From assembly GCF_023078835.1 (NCBI RefSeq), contig NZ_CP090898.1, positions 310,001 to 374,000 on the forward strand: 64,000 bases of DNA. Direction: 5' to 3'. Numbering within the stretch: the stretch's first letter is position 1; each line of letters starts with the position of its first letter. The stretch is from Synechococcus sp. NB0720_010. Its GTDB lineage: Bacteria > Cyanobacteriota > Cyanobacteriia > PCC-6307 > Cyanobiaceae. Shown in pieces: positions 27,570-38,873 of this stretch. Under the pieces are notes generated by a model. That model worked only from the letters and a program-made list of their open reading frames with translations. It was not told where the DNA came from and ran no database searches. The position numbers and the translations under genes were made by a program.

Positions 27570-28834
27570 GGGCAGAGCGCACCGTTGCGGGTCTGACGCA
27601 GCAGTTGTCCAATGACCGTATTGGGGGCGCTGGACCCGTTTGAAATCATGCTGATGTAGCGAGGCCCAGCGGGGGTGTTCAGCAATCCGCTGACGGAGCG
27701 CACTCCTCGAATCGTTCCGGTTTTGCCGAAAAACTGACCCTGCAACTCGGTGTCGTACCAGTAGTTGCGGAGGGTTCCACGCTCACCGGCAATGGCCATT
27801 GAGGCGAAGTAATGGTCGGCCATTGGGTGCTGCGCCATGCGCAACATCAATGCCACCAGCAGGCGGCTGGTGAGGCGGTTGCCGCGGTCGAGACCACTGC
27901 CGTCAACCACCTTGATCCCTGCCATCGGTAGACCTTGGGCGGCCAGCCATTGGCTTGTACGCCACTGGCTTGTGACTTGGTCCCAACTTCCAGCGGCCTG
28001 GCGCAGCAGGACCTCAGCAGTGAAGTTGTGGCTCTCGGTGTTCGCCAGGCTCAACAGGCCATGCATGCCGATCGAGCGTTCCTCATGGAGCAACACCGCA
28101 CTGGAGGGGGGACTCCCATTGGGGGTCGGTGCCACGGTGCTGATGCTGGCCTGTCCTCCCTGACGTTTGATCTCTGCCGCCAACAGTTGTTGAAGGCGAC
28201 TCGGTGGGTCGCTCACGGCCATCGCCTTGGCATTGCTGGTGACAGCCAGACGCGTAATCGGTGCGCCATAGGCCTCGACACGGTCCTCACCAGGCCAACC
28301 TGCCGGCCACCAGCGCTGGGGGGGCTCCTCCTGAAGTTGGATACGGACCGCAGAGGGAGTGGGTGAGCTGCTGCCGCCTTGTCCCAGCGCCAACTTGGCG
28401 AAGCGCTGGAGCTGGGGGGTGTTGAAGTCTGGATCCCCCTCACCGGTCAACAGGAGGCTTCCATCGGCCCTACGCCAGAGCCGGGTCGTGAGGCTGTAGT
28501 CGGGACCGAGACGGTCCAAGGCCATGGCCGTCGTGACCATCTTTTGGTTGGAGGCTGGGATACGGGGCGTTAAACCGTTCAGATCCGCCAGGAGCCGACC
28601 GGAGCCATCGCCAACGCTCACGCTCCAGACGCTGGCTTCGGCACCAAGCACCTGCCGCAGGCGTGTCTGCAACGCTGGACAGCTGACCTGGGTCTGCAGT
28701 TGCGGAAATCCCAGTGGAGGCGGTGGAGCAGGCAGGGAGATCGCCCGACTGTCAGGGGCGGCCGCCTGGAGGCCAAGCGAGGGGAACAGCGCTAGGCCAA
28801 GGCCAGTCAGAACCCCTGCTCGCCGCCCCGCCAT
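27566..28834 (-). CDS. dacB: D-alanyl-D-alanine carboxypeptidase/endopeptidase (PBP4, S13)
   Basis: A 422-residue S13-family penicillin-binding protein that trims or opens peptidoglycan peptides in the periplasm. It has a signal peptide (about residues 1-25) and the three active-site motifs: SxxK in ASNQKMVTTAMAL, SxN in SLANTESHNFTAEVLL and KTG in FFGKTGTIRGVRSVSG. GEGDPDF is also typical. Length fits DacB/PBP4. It is the last gene of a minus-strand group with DUF4330 (2-base gap), DUF1995, cysteine desulfurase and dapF, and meets the SepIVA-like gene tail to tail. Confidence 0.92.
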   Translation of the reverse strand: MAGRRAGVLTGLGLALFPSLGLQAAAPDSRAISLPAPPPPLGFPQLQTQVSCPALQTRLRQVLGAEASVWSVSVGDGSGRLLADLNGLTPRIPASNQKMVTTAMALDRLGPDYSLTTRLWRRADGSLLLTGEGDPDFNTPQLQRFAKLALGQGGSSSPTPSAVRIQLQEEPPQRWWPAGWPGEDRVEAYGAPITRLAVTSNAKAMAVSDPPSRLQQLLAAEIKRQGGQASISTVAPTPNGSPPSSAVLLHEERSIGMHGLLSLANTESHNFTAEVLLRQAAGSWDQVTSQWRTSQWLAAQGLPMAGIKVVDGSGLDRGNRLTSRLLVALMLRMAQHPMADHYFASMAIAGERGTLRNYWYDTELQGQFFGKTGTIRGVRSVSGLLNTPAGPRYISMISNGSSAPNTVIGQLLRQTRNGALCP

Positions 28835-28836
28835 GG

Positions 28837-29352
28837 TCAGGAGGCCCCGAGTTGGAGCCCAGAGACGGAGCCATTGAGCCTGAATTGCCGTCCCTCCAAC
28901 TCAATGGGAGCACCAATTTTGAGCGTCTGGTTTCCGAACACCACTCCACCGGCTCCCTTGCGGCCCTCCCCTTTGAGCACAAAGCGGGCATCCAGGTTGC
29001 CCAATTGCTGTTGGTTGGGATCGGGAGCGGTGACGACCTTCCCATCGGCCAGAACGGCGGCCAGTTGACGCTGCAGAGGAATGACGTCATCCACCGCCAC
29101 CGAGCCGTGGGGCTGGTTGCGGATCACGATCGAGACCTTGCCTTGCTCCTTTGCAGCGGCGATGAGCGCAGGCGGATTGGCCACAGGGACGTTACGGACA
29201 TCGACGAACACCGTCACTGGCTGCAAACCGCCGGTGGCTCGGGCGACGGCGCCACTGAGCTTGGGGCTCCACACCACACCGCCAATGGCCAAAACCACAG
29301 CCGCCGCAGCCCCCGCATCCACCAGCGAGAAACGACGCGACAACGAAGGCAT
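28837..29352 (-). CDS. DUF4330 family membrane-anchored protein
   Basis: A 171-residue protein of the DUF4330 family, common in cyanobacteria. One N-terminal membrane segment is seen (VDAGAAAAVVLAIGGVVW, about residues 10-28), followed by a beta-rich extracytoplasmic part. The opening RFSLVDAGA and the phrase FVDVRNVPVANP fit the family. Function unknown. It ends 2 bases before dacB starts. Confidence 0.8.
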   Translation of the reverse strand: MPSLSRRFSLVDAGAAAAVVLAIGGVVWSPKLSGAVARATGGLQPVTVFVDVRNVPVANPPALIAAAKEQGKVSIVIRNQPHGSVAVDDVIPLQRQLAAVLADGKVVTAPDPNQQQLGNLDARFVLKGEGRKGAGGVVFGNQTLKIGAPIELEGRQFRLNGSVSGLQLGAS

Positions 29353-29414
29353 GGCGGGGAGGCAGAGTTCGAACTGTACGGAGACTGGGCCGCCGAAACA
29401 AGCATTCGTGGGAG

Positions 29415-30113
29415 CTAGTTCTGGAGCCCCTCGATCAGGCGATCAACGGCCTTGAGTCCTCGAGCGACCCCGCCGCCTTCACCCTCAAGGGCGTCGGCCA
29501 TCTGCTCAGCATCTGGCTTGAGCTCGAAGTCCTTGACGAAGCGATAGCCGTCGGGGTCTCGCCGGTAGAGCTGCCAGTCCTGGGGATAGGCACGTCTGAG
29601 TGCGCCCTCCCCGGTGGGGATGAGGGCATAGGCGGACTGCCAGATGGCGAGGAAGCCCTTGCGACGCTCGCGCGCCACAGTCCCAATCCCTACCGCGGCA
29701 TCCTCCAATTTTCCGTTCAGCAGAACAACACTGCCGCGGTGCTGAGCGCAGACGGCTTCAACGTCCTCGTAGTCCGCCGGGGTCGGGGCTACCAGGACCA
29801 GAAGCCCATCGCTACCGCCGTCGGCCTGCTGGAGTCGCTTGATTCCGCTGAGTTCGGTGATGCTGCCCGCCTGCTCCGCTGCGTCCCGCTTGGCCAGGGC
29901 CGCTGCACCGGCGTCAGGGAAGACCAAACGGGCCTCAGCATGGGCAGGCAAAAGCGCTGCCAACAGGCGCAGCGAGACCGGCAGGATGCGCAGTCCTTCA
30001 AACCGAAATTCTGCGGTCCAGAAGCCTTTGGCTTGGCTGGCAAGGGCAGCGGCAATCGCTTCAACAGCTTCAGCTTCAGCGCGTCGCAGATCAGCGGGGA
30101 GCATCCGGGCCAT
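29415..30113 (-). CDS. DUF1995 family protein
   Basis: A 232-residue soluble protein of the DUF1995 family. The family occurs in cyanobacteria and plastids and includes the plant protein LPA3, linked to photosystem II assembly. Visible marks are MLPADLRRAEAEAVEAIAAA, VLVAPTPADYEDVEAVC and the C-terminal WQLYRRDPDGYRFVKDF. The cyanobacterial function is not established; a photosynthesis-assembly role is inference from the family. It starts 15 bases after the cysteine desulfurase gene. Confidence 0.82.
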   Translation of the reverse strand: MARMLPADLRRAEAEAVEAIAAALASQAKGFWTAEFRFEGLRILPVSLRLLAALLPAHAEARLVFPDAGAAALAKRDAAEQAGSITELSGIKRLQQADGGSDGLLVLVAPTPADYEDVEAVCAQHRGSVVLLNGKLEDAAVGIGTVARERRKGFLAIWQSAYALIPTGEGALRRAYPQDWQLYRRDPDGYRFVKDFELKPDAEQMADALEGEGGGVARGLKAVDRLIEGLQN

Positions 30114-30128
30114 ATCGTTCGGTCGACC

Positions 30129-31316
30129 CTAATCAGCCATCACTGCGGCGATGGCCTCCCGCAAAGCGATCGGGACAGGCGCAAGGTCAGCGTCGCGATG
30201 CCAGGACCCCAAACTGAGGCGCAGGCCGCTGGAGCTGCGCTCTGGTGCGATTCCCATGGCTTCGAGGATCGGACTGCCGGCCGCCTTGGAGCTGCTGCAG
30301 GCCGAGCCGCTGCTGATCCCGTAGCCCAGACGTGACATGGCCCGAACGACGGAGCGTCCGGAGAGGGGCACGCCCTGCGGCGACGCGACCAACAAGCTGA
30401 TGTGATTCGACAGGCGCTGTTCAGGATCCTGAAGGGGATCAGGACCGGTCAGCTCCACTCCGGGCAGCTGGAGCAAACCCGTCAGCAGTGCGTCACGCCT
30501 TTCAATCAGCGGATCTTTCGTCCCTTGAAAGCGCTGGATGTTGAGCAACTCCAGAGCCTTGGCAAAGCCCGCAATCAAGGGCACCGGTTCGGTCCCAGCA
30601 CGGATCCCCTGCTCCTGGCCGCCACCGGACTGGATTGGGCGGACTGGCACCTGATCCCGAATCAAGAGGGCGCCAACACCCCGGGGTCCACTGAGCTTGT
30701 GACTGGCGACGCTGAGTAAATCAATGGGCAGCGCATCGAAATCAATCGGCCGTTGCGCAGCCACCTGCACAGCATCCACATGCAGCAGCACCCCTGCTTG
30801 ACGGCAGAGCCGACCGACCAGGTCCATGGGCTGGAGGGTGCCGACCTCGCTCTGACCCCAGATCAACGACACCAAACGGGTCGGTGGCGCGAGCTGCGAC
30901 TCCAGGACCGCAAGATCAATGAAGCCCTGGCGATCCACCGGGATGCGCTCGAGCTGCCAACCCTTCCGTTGCAGCTGCAGCGCCGCCGCTTCGGTGGCGG
31001 GGTGCTCAACCGCAGAGAGCAAGAGCCGAGGTGCTGACCCTTGCCCGTCCCAGAGCTCAGCAGCGGCACCGAGTAGGGCGAGATGAATTGATTCGGAACC
31101 GCCGGAGGTAAAGATCAGGTCCCCACCGCAGCCCAGCTGAGCAGCGATCTGTTGGCGGCTGCGCTCGAGCTGTTCGGCGGCGGCCAGGCCGAAGGCATGC
31201 AGGCTGGATGGATTCGCCCAGGCCTCGCGATCCACCCGTTGGATCTCCGCCTGAACCTCTGGCGCCAACGGGGTGGTCGCGGCGCAATCGAGGTATTGGC
31301 GAAGATCCGAAGTCAT
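30129..31316 (-). CDS. Cysteine desulfurase, NifS/IscS-like
   Basis: A 395-residue class V PLP enzyme of the NifS/IscS branch, which mobilises sulfur from cysteine for iron-sulfur clusters. The start LDCAATTPLAPEV, the PLP lysine in LLSVASHKLSGPRGVGALLI, IQSGGGQEQGIRAGTEPVP and the persulfide cysteine loop (SSGSACSSSKAAG) are all present. It is distinct from SufS. Whether it serves FeS clusters or tRNA thiolation cannot be told. It overlaps the end of dapF by 4 bases. Confidence 0.9.
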   Translation of the reverse strand: MTSDLRQYLDCAATTPLAPEVQAEIQRVDREAWANPSSLHAFGLAAAEQLERSRQQIAAQLGCGGDLIFTSGGSESIHLALLGAAAELWDGQGSAPRLLLSAVEHPATEAAALQLQRKGWQLERIPVDRQGFIDLAVLESQLAPPTRLVSLIWGQSEVGTLQPMDLVGRLCRQAGVLLHVDAVQVAAQRPIDFDALPIDLLSVASHKLSGPRGVGALLIRDQVPVRPIQSGGGQEQGIRAGTEPVPLIAGFAKALELLNIQRFQGTKDPLIERRDALLTGLLQLPGVELTGPDPLQDPEQRLSNHISLLVASPQGVPLSGRSVVRAMSRLGYGISSGSACSSSKAAGSPILEAMGIAPERSSSGLRLSLGSWHRDADLAPVPIALREAIAAVMAD

Positions 31317-32437
31317 GGTTCGCGCTCGAAGCGAGCGCGGGTCCGAGACTCCAGGGAATTGGTGGCCAGGGTCACCAGATCATCCAGGGAGGTGCTGTTG
31401 AGCAGTGCCGCGACCTTGGCTCGGGCGGCTTCGCTGGGGCAATTGTCCGGGCGGATACAGCCGTTAGCGCAGACCGTCGCGCAGTCGATCTGATCGCCTG
31501 AATCGGCGGGGGGTTGGGACTGCTCCACGGCAGGGGGCACCATCTCCGTCTCTGCGGCCTGCCCACGCGCCGCGGCTACGGACTCTGCATCCGGGATGGA
31601 ACCGTCGAACACATGCTCCGCCGGGCCGTCCATAAAGACCTTGCCGTTCATGGCGTCCCAGTGAATCTGCAGGGGGCCGCCCGGGAGGTCGATACGGGCT
31701 GTGCGCTCGGAGAGCCCCAGGCGATGGCAGGCCACCAGGGTGGCGCAGGCTCCGGTGCCGCAAGCGAGGGTTGGGCCTGCCCCGCGTTCCCAGACCCGCA
31801 TCACCAGATGGGAGGGCGAGAGCACCTCGACGAAATGGACATTGGTTTTCGCCGGGAACGCGGGGTGGATCTCTAGCTGACTGCCAAAACGCTCCAAGTC
31901 GATTTCATCGACGGAATCCACAGGCACCACCACGTGGGGGTTGCCCATTCCGGCAGCGGCCACGGCAAACCGCTCGCCATCAATCTCCAGTTCGCCGCTG
32001 GGAAGCCCCGCCTCGCCGACCTCCAGGGTCGTTGGGATCTCGCTTGGCGTCAGGAAGGGCGCGCCCATGTCGACGCGAATCGTGCCGTCGGGGAGAAGCT
32101 CCGGAACGATCCGGCCCGCCAGGGTGTCGACCTGCCAGGTGCGGCCGGGGCCGTCCCCATCGCAATCGGCCAGGAATCGGGCCAGGCAGCGGATGCCGTT
32201 GCCGCACATCTCGGGTTCGGTGCCATCGGCGTTGAAGATGCGCATCCGCAATTCCCCTCCGCCGTTGGGTGGCAGGGCCAGGATCACGCCGTCGCCTCCC
32301 ACCCCAAAGCGGCGATCGCAGAGCTGAACCACCAGCTCCGGAGTCAAACCAAAGAGGAAGTCCGTATCGCCCGATTGACGCCCATCGAGCATCAAAAAGT
32401 CGTTACCGAGACCTTGGTACTTGCTGAATTGGAACAC
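31313..32437 (-). CDS. dapF: Diaminopimelate epimerase with Cys-rich C-terminal extension
   Basis: A 374-residue protein. Residues 1-281 are a complete DapF, which interconverts LL- and meso-diaminopimelate for lysine and peptidoglycan. Both catalytic cysteines are there: Cys78 in EPEMCGNGIRC and Cys226 in LACGTGACATLVACH. Residues 282-374 are extra: a Pro/Glu/Gln-rich linker, then four close cysteines (CATVCANGCIRPDNC, residues 319-333) and a charged helical end (TSLDDLVTLATNSLESRTRA). Normal DapF has about 275-285 residues. The tail could be a fused small protein or a metal-binding module. The gene is divergent from the Hfq-like gene (44 bases) and heads a minus-strand group. Confidence 0.93.
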   Translation of the reverse strand: MFQFSKYQGLGNDFLMLDGRQSGDTDFLFGLTPELVVQLCDRRFGVGGDGVILALPPNGGGELRMRIFNADGTEPEMCGNGIRCLARFLADCDGDGPGRTWQVDTLAGRIVPELLPDGTIRVDMGAPFLTPSEIPTTLEVGEAGLPSGELEIDGERFAVAAAGMGNPHVVVPVDSVDEIDLERFGSQLEIHPAFPAKTNVHFVEVLSPSHLVMRVWERGAGPTLACGTGACATLVACHRLGLSERTARIDLPGGPLQIHWDAMNGKVFMDGPAEHVFDGSIPDAESVAAARGQAAETEMVPPAVEQSQPPADSGDQIDCATVCANGCIRPDNCPSEAARAKVAALLNSTSLDDLVTLATNSLESRTRARFEREP

Positions 32438-32481
32438 GCGCGACAGCCTGTGAATGGAGGCCCACCAGTGCGCTCGATCCT

Positions 32482-32721
32482 ATGGGGAGCAGTCGGGAAT
32501 GGCGGCCAGGAGACCTCGACACCTCCCAGCCAGGAGTACGCCAAATCCAGGCCTGGATCCGCGAGCAGCTGCCCCTGTCGGTCCAGCTCCTCAACGGCAG
32601 CAGCGTCACTGGCAGACCGCTCTGGGTTGACGCTTGTTTTCTCGCACTGGAATCGGAGCCCGGCACCCACAGCTTGCTGATCAATCGCGATGCCATCGCG
32701 ATGCTGCGGCCCCTCGCCTAA
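32482..32721 (+). CDS. hfq: Hfq-like RNA chaperone (divergent cyanobacterial type)
   Basis: A 79-residue protein resembling the short, divergent Hfq of cyanobacteria. An N-terminal helix (GVRQIQAWIREQLPLSVQLL) is followed by an Sm-like beta pattern (NGSSVTGRPLWVDACFLALE, then HSLLINRDAIAMLRPLA). The Sm2 signature YKHA of enterobacterial Hfq is absent, as expected in this group, and there is no C-terminal tail. In cyanobacteria hfq is, as I recall, often a neighbour of dapF, which agrees with the 44-base divergent arrangement. leuS follows 42 bases downstream. Function in RNA binding or in motility-related protein contacts is inferred. Confidence 0.72.
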   Translation: MGSSREWRPGDLDTSQPGVRQIQAWIREQLPLSVQLLNGSSVTGRPLWVDACFLALESEPGTHSLLINRDAIAMLRPLA

Positions 32722-32763
32722 CAGCAGCTATGGGAGCATCACTGCTCCACTCCCGATCCGCCC

Positions 32764-35412
<2,649 letters not shown>

Positions 35413-35416
35413 GGAC

Positions 35417-37018
35417 CTAGTCGTGAATGAACACGAGGGACTCGGGCTGCCCCCAGTCCCCTTTGGCTGAGATGTGGCGACGGTTGGCGCAGAGGTGCCG
35501 CAGGATCCAATAGAGGGGCTCGGCAGTCTCCAGTGCCAACTTGCCTTGGAGTTCGGCCAGGGTGTGTTCCCGCTGGTCAGCCATCACCATCTCCAACCTG
35601 GACTGCAGATCCAGAAGTGCTGCCGCCGCTTTCTTGCCGGCCTCAACGCCAGGTTGGTGGTAGGCGTTGACGTTGACCAACTCGCCGTAGAAGCCCACGG
35701 CGCGCTCGAACAGTGCAATCAGGGCACCCAGGCTGTGGGCGTTCAGTCGCTGCATCGTGATGCTGAGGTTGAAGCGTCCTTCTTCAGTCAAAGCTGAACG
35801 GGTGCCCTGGAGGAAGCCGTCCAAGAAGTCGCCAGGATTCTCGCCCTCCAGCGGCGGAATATCGCCTGGGTCCTCCAGCACCTCGACAAAGGTCACGAAG
35901 AAGTTGTCGACACCGTCGCGAAGTTGCTGCACGTAGGCGTGTTGGTCGGTCGAGCCTTTGTTGCCGTAGACCGCAATGCCCTGGTGGACGACCTGACCGT
36001 TGCGGTCCAACTTCTTACCCAGGCTCTCCATCACCAGTTGCTGGAGGTAGCGGCTGAAGACCTCCAGACGGTCGCGGTACGGAAGCACAACCATGTCTCG
36101 CTGGCCCTTGCCGCCACAGGCGGAATACCAGGCAGCGGCCAACAGTGCAGCCGGGTTCTGATCAAAATCGGCCACCCGAGTGACCGCATCCATCTCAGCC
36201 GCACCCGCCAGGAACTCCCGGATGTCGGAGCCAATCAGAACGCCTGGGAGCAAACCCACAGCACTGGTAATGCTGGTTCGGCCGCCGACCCAATCGAACA
36301 TGTCGAAGCGCGCCAACCAACCCGAGTCCTTCGCTTCACGATCGAGCTTGCTGTCGACCATCGTGACGGCGACGGCCTGTTGGGACCAACTTCCGCCGGC
36401 TGCCTCAACCGCACGACGCGCTTGAAGCATGCCGATATGGGGCTCGGGGGTTCCCCCGGACTTGCTGACCACAATCACCAGGGTGGTCTTCAGCCGCTCA
36501 CCAATGGACGCCAAGGTCCGGCGCATTCCATCGGGATCGACATTGTCGAAGAAATGGAAGGGAAGGCCAGCTCCTGGATCCTGAAGCGCCCGAATCATCA
36601 AGAGGGGGCCAAGGCCAGAGCCGCCGATGCCGATCCAAAGCACGTCGGTAAAGCGCTGCCCAGAGCCATTGCCGATGGCTCCAGAGAGAACGTCGCGACC
36701 GAAGGACTCAATGCGATCGACTTCAGCCTGGATGTGAGCTCCACTGGCTGGATCGGGGGCGAGCTGAGGGTTGCGTAGCCAGTAGTGACCAACCTGGCGT
36801 TGCTCATCGGCGTTGGCGATGGAGCCGGACTCCAGGGCCGCCATGGCCTGGAAGGCCTGATCAAAACGAGGCTTTAAGGCAGAGAGGGTGGCCGAATCCA
36901 GGCCCATGCGGCTGACATCGAGCCAGAAGCCGAGCTTTTCGTTGTGCCAGAGCTGACTGCAGAACCTCTGCCACTGGCTCGCGGGGTCCAGAGCGGGTGC
37001 AGAGGGGCGGGAAGACAT
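35417..37018 (-). CDS. pgi: Glucose-6-phosphate isomerase
   Basis: A 533-residue phosphoglucose isomerase interconverting glucose-6-phosphate and fructose-6-phosphate. Marks include DVLWIGIGGSGLGPLL, VIVVSKSGGTPEPHIG, FDWVGGRTSITSAVGLLPG and the catalytic glutamate/histidine region GNKGSTDQHAYVQQL. The C-terminal NVNAYHQPGVEAGKKAAA is typical. Length matches the cyanobacterial form. The 178 bases upstream to the next gene contain nothing I recognise. Confidence 0.95.
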   Translation of the reverse strand: MSSRPSAPALDPASQWQRFCSQLWHNEKLGFWLDVSRMGLDSATLSALKPRFDQAFQAMAALESGSIANADEQRQVGHYWLRNPQLAPDPASGAHIQAEVDRIESFGRDVLSGAIGNGSGQRFTDVLWIGIGGSGLGPLLMIRALQDPGAGLPFHFFDNVDPDGMRRTLASIGERLKTTLVIVVSKSGGTPEPHIGMLQARRAVEAAGGSWSQQAVAVTMVDSKLDREAKDSGWLARFDMFDWVGGRTSITSAVGLLPGVLIGSDIREFLAGAAEMDAVTRVADFDQNPAALLAAAWYSACGGKGQRDMVVLPYRDRLEVFSRYLQQLVMESLGKKLDRNGQVVHQGIAVYGNKGSTDQHAYVQQLRDGVDNFFVTFVEVLEDPGDIPPLEGENPGDFLDGFLQGTRSALTEEGRFNLSITMQRLNAHSLGALIALFERAVGFYGELVNVNAYHQPGVEAGKKAAAALLDLQSRLEMVMADQREHTLAELQGKLALETAEPLYWILRHLCANRRHISAKGDWGQPESLVFIHD

Positions 37019-37196
37019 CAGGCCAGATCAAGCGGTCCGCCCTTTGAACCTATCGGTGAAATCCAATCAGGGATACCCTTTTTGGCGTTTCCTGAGGATT
37101 GAGCCGGGACCAGGTTGCGACTGTGTGGACCTGCGCATGAGTGCGGCCTCAGGCGAAAGGTCGACCTAGGCTCAAGAAAAGCCTTTTGATTGGGGT

Positions 37197-38021
37197 CTGA
37201 CTCTCAATCTGCGCTACGGAAAGCGGCTTCGGCCCCATCGCACCAGGCGCAATCTCTGGGCCTGGCTTGGGGCGGCCACAACGGCGCTAGCCAGCCTGGC
37301 GACCTACCCGCTTGTCCAGACCGCTCTGCGCCCCAGCAACGGCGTCAGTGTCGATCGCATCGATAGCAGCAGCCATTCAGACCCAACCAAGTTCAGCGCA
37401 GAAGAGCTGAAGGAGTTGCAGCGCCGCTTTGGCGTGCATGGACCCCAACCTCGGCTCGCGCGTCTATTCACCCAAGGGGTGGACCAGTTCACCCCCCTTC
37501 GGGACCACACGGTGAATCGGTTGCAATCGCTTCAGCCGGTGATCCAACAGCAAAGCCGCCGCACGGGCCTGAACCCGATGCTGTTGGCCGCGATTCTGTT
37601 TGACGAGATGCAGCACGCCAAGCCCGGTGAGGATCACCCCTTGGCAGCCCATTCCGGGCTATTCAGCACCCATGGCCCAGCCCAGCTGGGCCTCAGTGAG
37701 ATGGAGAAACAGGGATTGCTGAGCCCCAATGCCAGCCCCGAGGAGATTCAAGCCGCCCGCAATCAACTGCTCGACCCGGAGCGCAACGTCGAACTTCTGG
37801 CGGGAAAAATGATGCGTCTGCTGAAGCTCCTCGACCGGCAGGCCAGTGAGACCAGCAACGTCAGTCGCTCCCACCGTCATGCCAAGACTGTGGCAACCCT
37901 CGCCTATCTCCACAACGGCAAACTCGACTACCCAGCGAGGATCCTGCGCTACATGCAGGACCCCGAACTGCACGGCTTGGTCTATGGGCGCCAGCGGCAA
38001 CCCCTGTCACCGCTGATCTGA
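37197..38021 (+). CDS. Membrane-anchored lytic transglycosylase-like protein
   Basis: The safe part is residues from a TTG at 37416 (201 residues): VIQQQSRRTGLNPMLLAAIL, FDEMQHAKPGEDHP and THGPAQLGLSEM resemble a lysozyme-like/soluble lytic transglycosylase fold, with the likely catalytic glutamate in FDEMQ. The same frame is open back to a stop at 37167 and encodes a convincing N-terminal anchor (LRYGKRLRPHRTRRNLWAWL followed by a hydrophobic segment). No ATG, GTG or TTG exists in that part; a CTG at 37197 or 37209 is the only plausible start there. I give the longer version. It is convergent with the amidase gene, 7 bases between stops. Confidence 0.6.
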   Translation: MTLNLRYGKRLRPHRTRRNLWAWLGAATTALASLATYPLVQTALRPSNGVSVDRIDSSSHSDPTKFSAEELKELQRRFGVHGPQPRLARLFTQGVDQFTPLRDHTVNRLQSLQPVIQQQSRRTGLNPMLLAAILFDEMQHAKPGEDHPLAAHSGLFSTHGPAQLGLSEMEKQGLLSPNASPEEIQAARNQLLDPERNVELLAGKMMRLLKLLDRQASETSNVSRSHRHAKTVATLAYLHNGKLDYPARILRYMQDPELHGLVYGRQRQPLSPLI

Positions 38022-38028
38022 AGGGTCT

Positions 38029-38871
38029 TCAGCAGAGCACCCCAAGGGCCGCCAATCGCTGCTGCAGCGCCTCCCAGTTGAAGCTCCTGGGATCAGCACG
38101 CGCTGCACCAAGATCCACATGGCGGTGGGTCGTAATCCGCTCCTTCGGGATCTTGTAGCGGTTCATCCAATCCGCAAGGACAACGGCCATGGCGTCGTAC
38201 TGGGCGGAGCTATAGCCACTGTGGGTTTCCGCATCGTTCTCACCATCCAGCGGTGTCTCGAGGCTGAGGTGCAGAGCGAAGTTGTTGATAGAGCCAGGAA
38301 GCTCTGGATTCAATACCGCCCATTCGCCATCGAAAGCGGAGTAACCCGCTCCATAGGCACGAAATCGGGGGTGTAGGGCTTCAACCGACTCTCCGTTTTC
38401 ACCGATCAGCAGGTGGTAGCTGACCTGGTCCTCATCCCTTGGGTTGTGCTTGATGAAGGTGTTCAGCGCCGATTGCAGCCCGAAGACCGTCTCATGCAGA
38501 ACGACAAGCGATGGGGTCGTCTGCAACGAATTTCCAAACGCGTCATAGGGCACGCGCTGGTCGTAGTTGGAGGGGTCGATCTTGACCCGCTTGAGGGTGG
38601 AGGGGTAGTTCTGCTGATGCGTCTTTAACCGTGCCACGAGGGCGCGGTCATTCACGCTGCATTGGCGCTGCAGGGGGCTGGTCCATGCCGCTTGAGCGGG
38701 AGGGAGAGGAGCGGGCCGTGCATTGGCAAGGGGAGCTGGCAGCCGCGCGGGAGCCTGACTCGAACGCTGCCAGAGCGGAATGAGGCTGAGGCCAGCCAAA
38801 GCGACTAGGGCCAGCCCCAGTGCACGGCGGTGCGGAATGCGAGTCGGTTGCTCGGGAACGAGCCGGACCAT
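38029..38871 (-). CDS. N-acetylmuramoyl-L-alanine amidase (Amidase_2 type)
   Basis: A 280-residue protein with an N-terminal membrane anchor (ALGLALVALAGLSLIPLW, about residues 14-32), a Pro/Ala linker and an Amidase_2/AmpD-type domain (about 115-280). Zinc-ligand regions are SLVVLHETVFG, the conserved NFALHLSLETP and TTHRHVDLGAARADPRSF. It should cut the amide between N-acetylmuramate and the stem peptide in the periplasm. It follows the M61 peptidase gene by 2 bases and faces the transglycosylase-like gene, so three envelope-active genes are adjacent. Confidence 0.88.
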   Translation of the reverse strand: MVRLVPEQPTRIPHRRALGLALVALAGLSLIPLWQRSSQAPARLPAPLANARPAPLPPAQAAWTSPLQRQCSVNDRALVARLKTHQQNYPSTLKRVKIDPSNYDQRVPYDAFGNSLQTTPSLVVLHETVFGLQSALNTFIKHNPRDEDQVSYHLLIGENGESVEALHPRFRAYGAGYSAFDGEWAVLNPELPGSINNFALHLSLETPLDGENDAETHSGYSSAQYDAMAVVLADWMNRYKIPKERITTHRHVDLGAARADPRSFNWEALQQRLAALGVLC

Positions 38872-38873
38872 GG

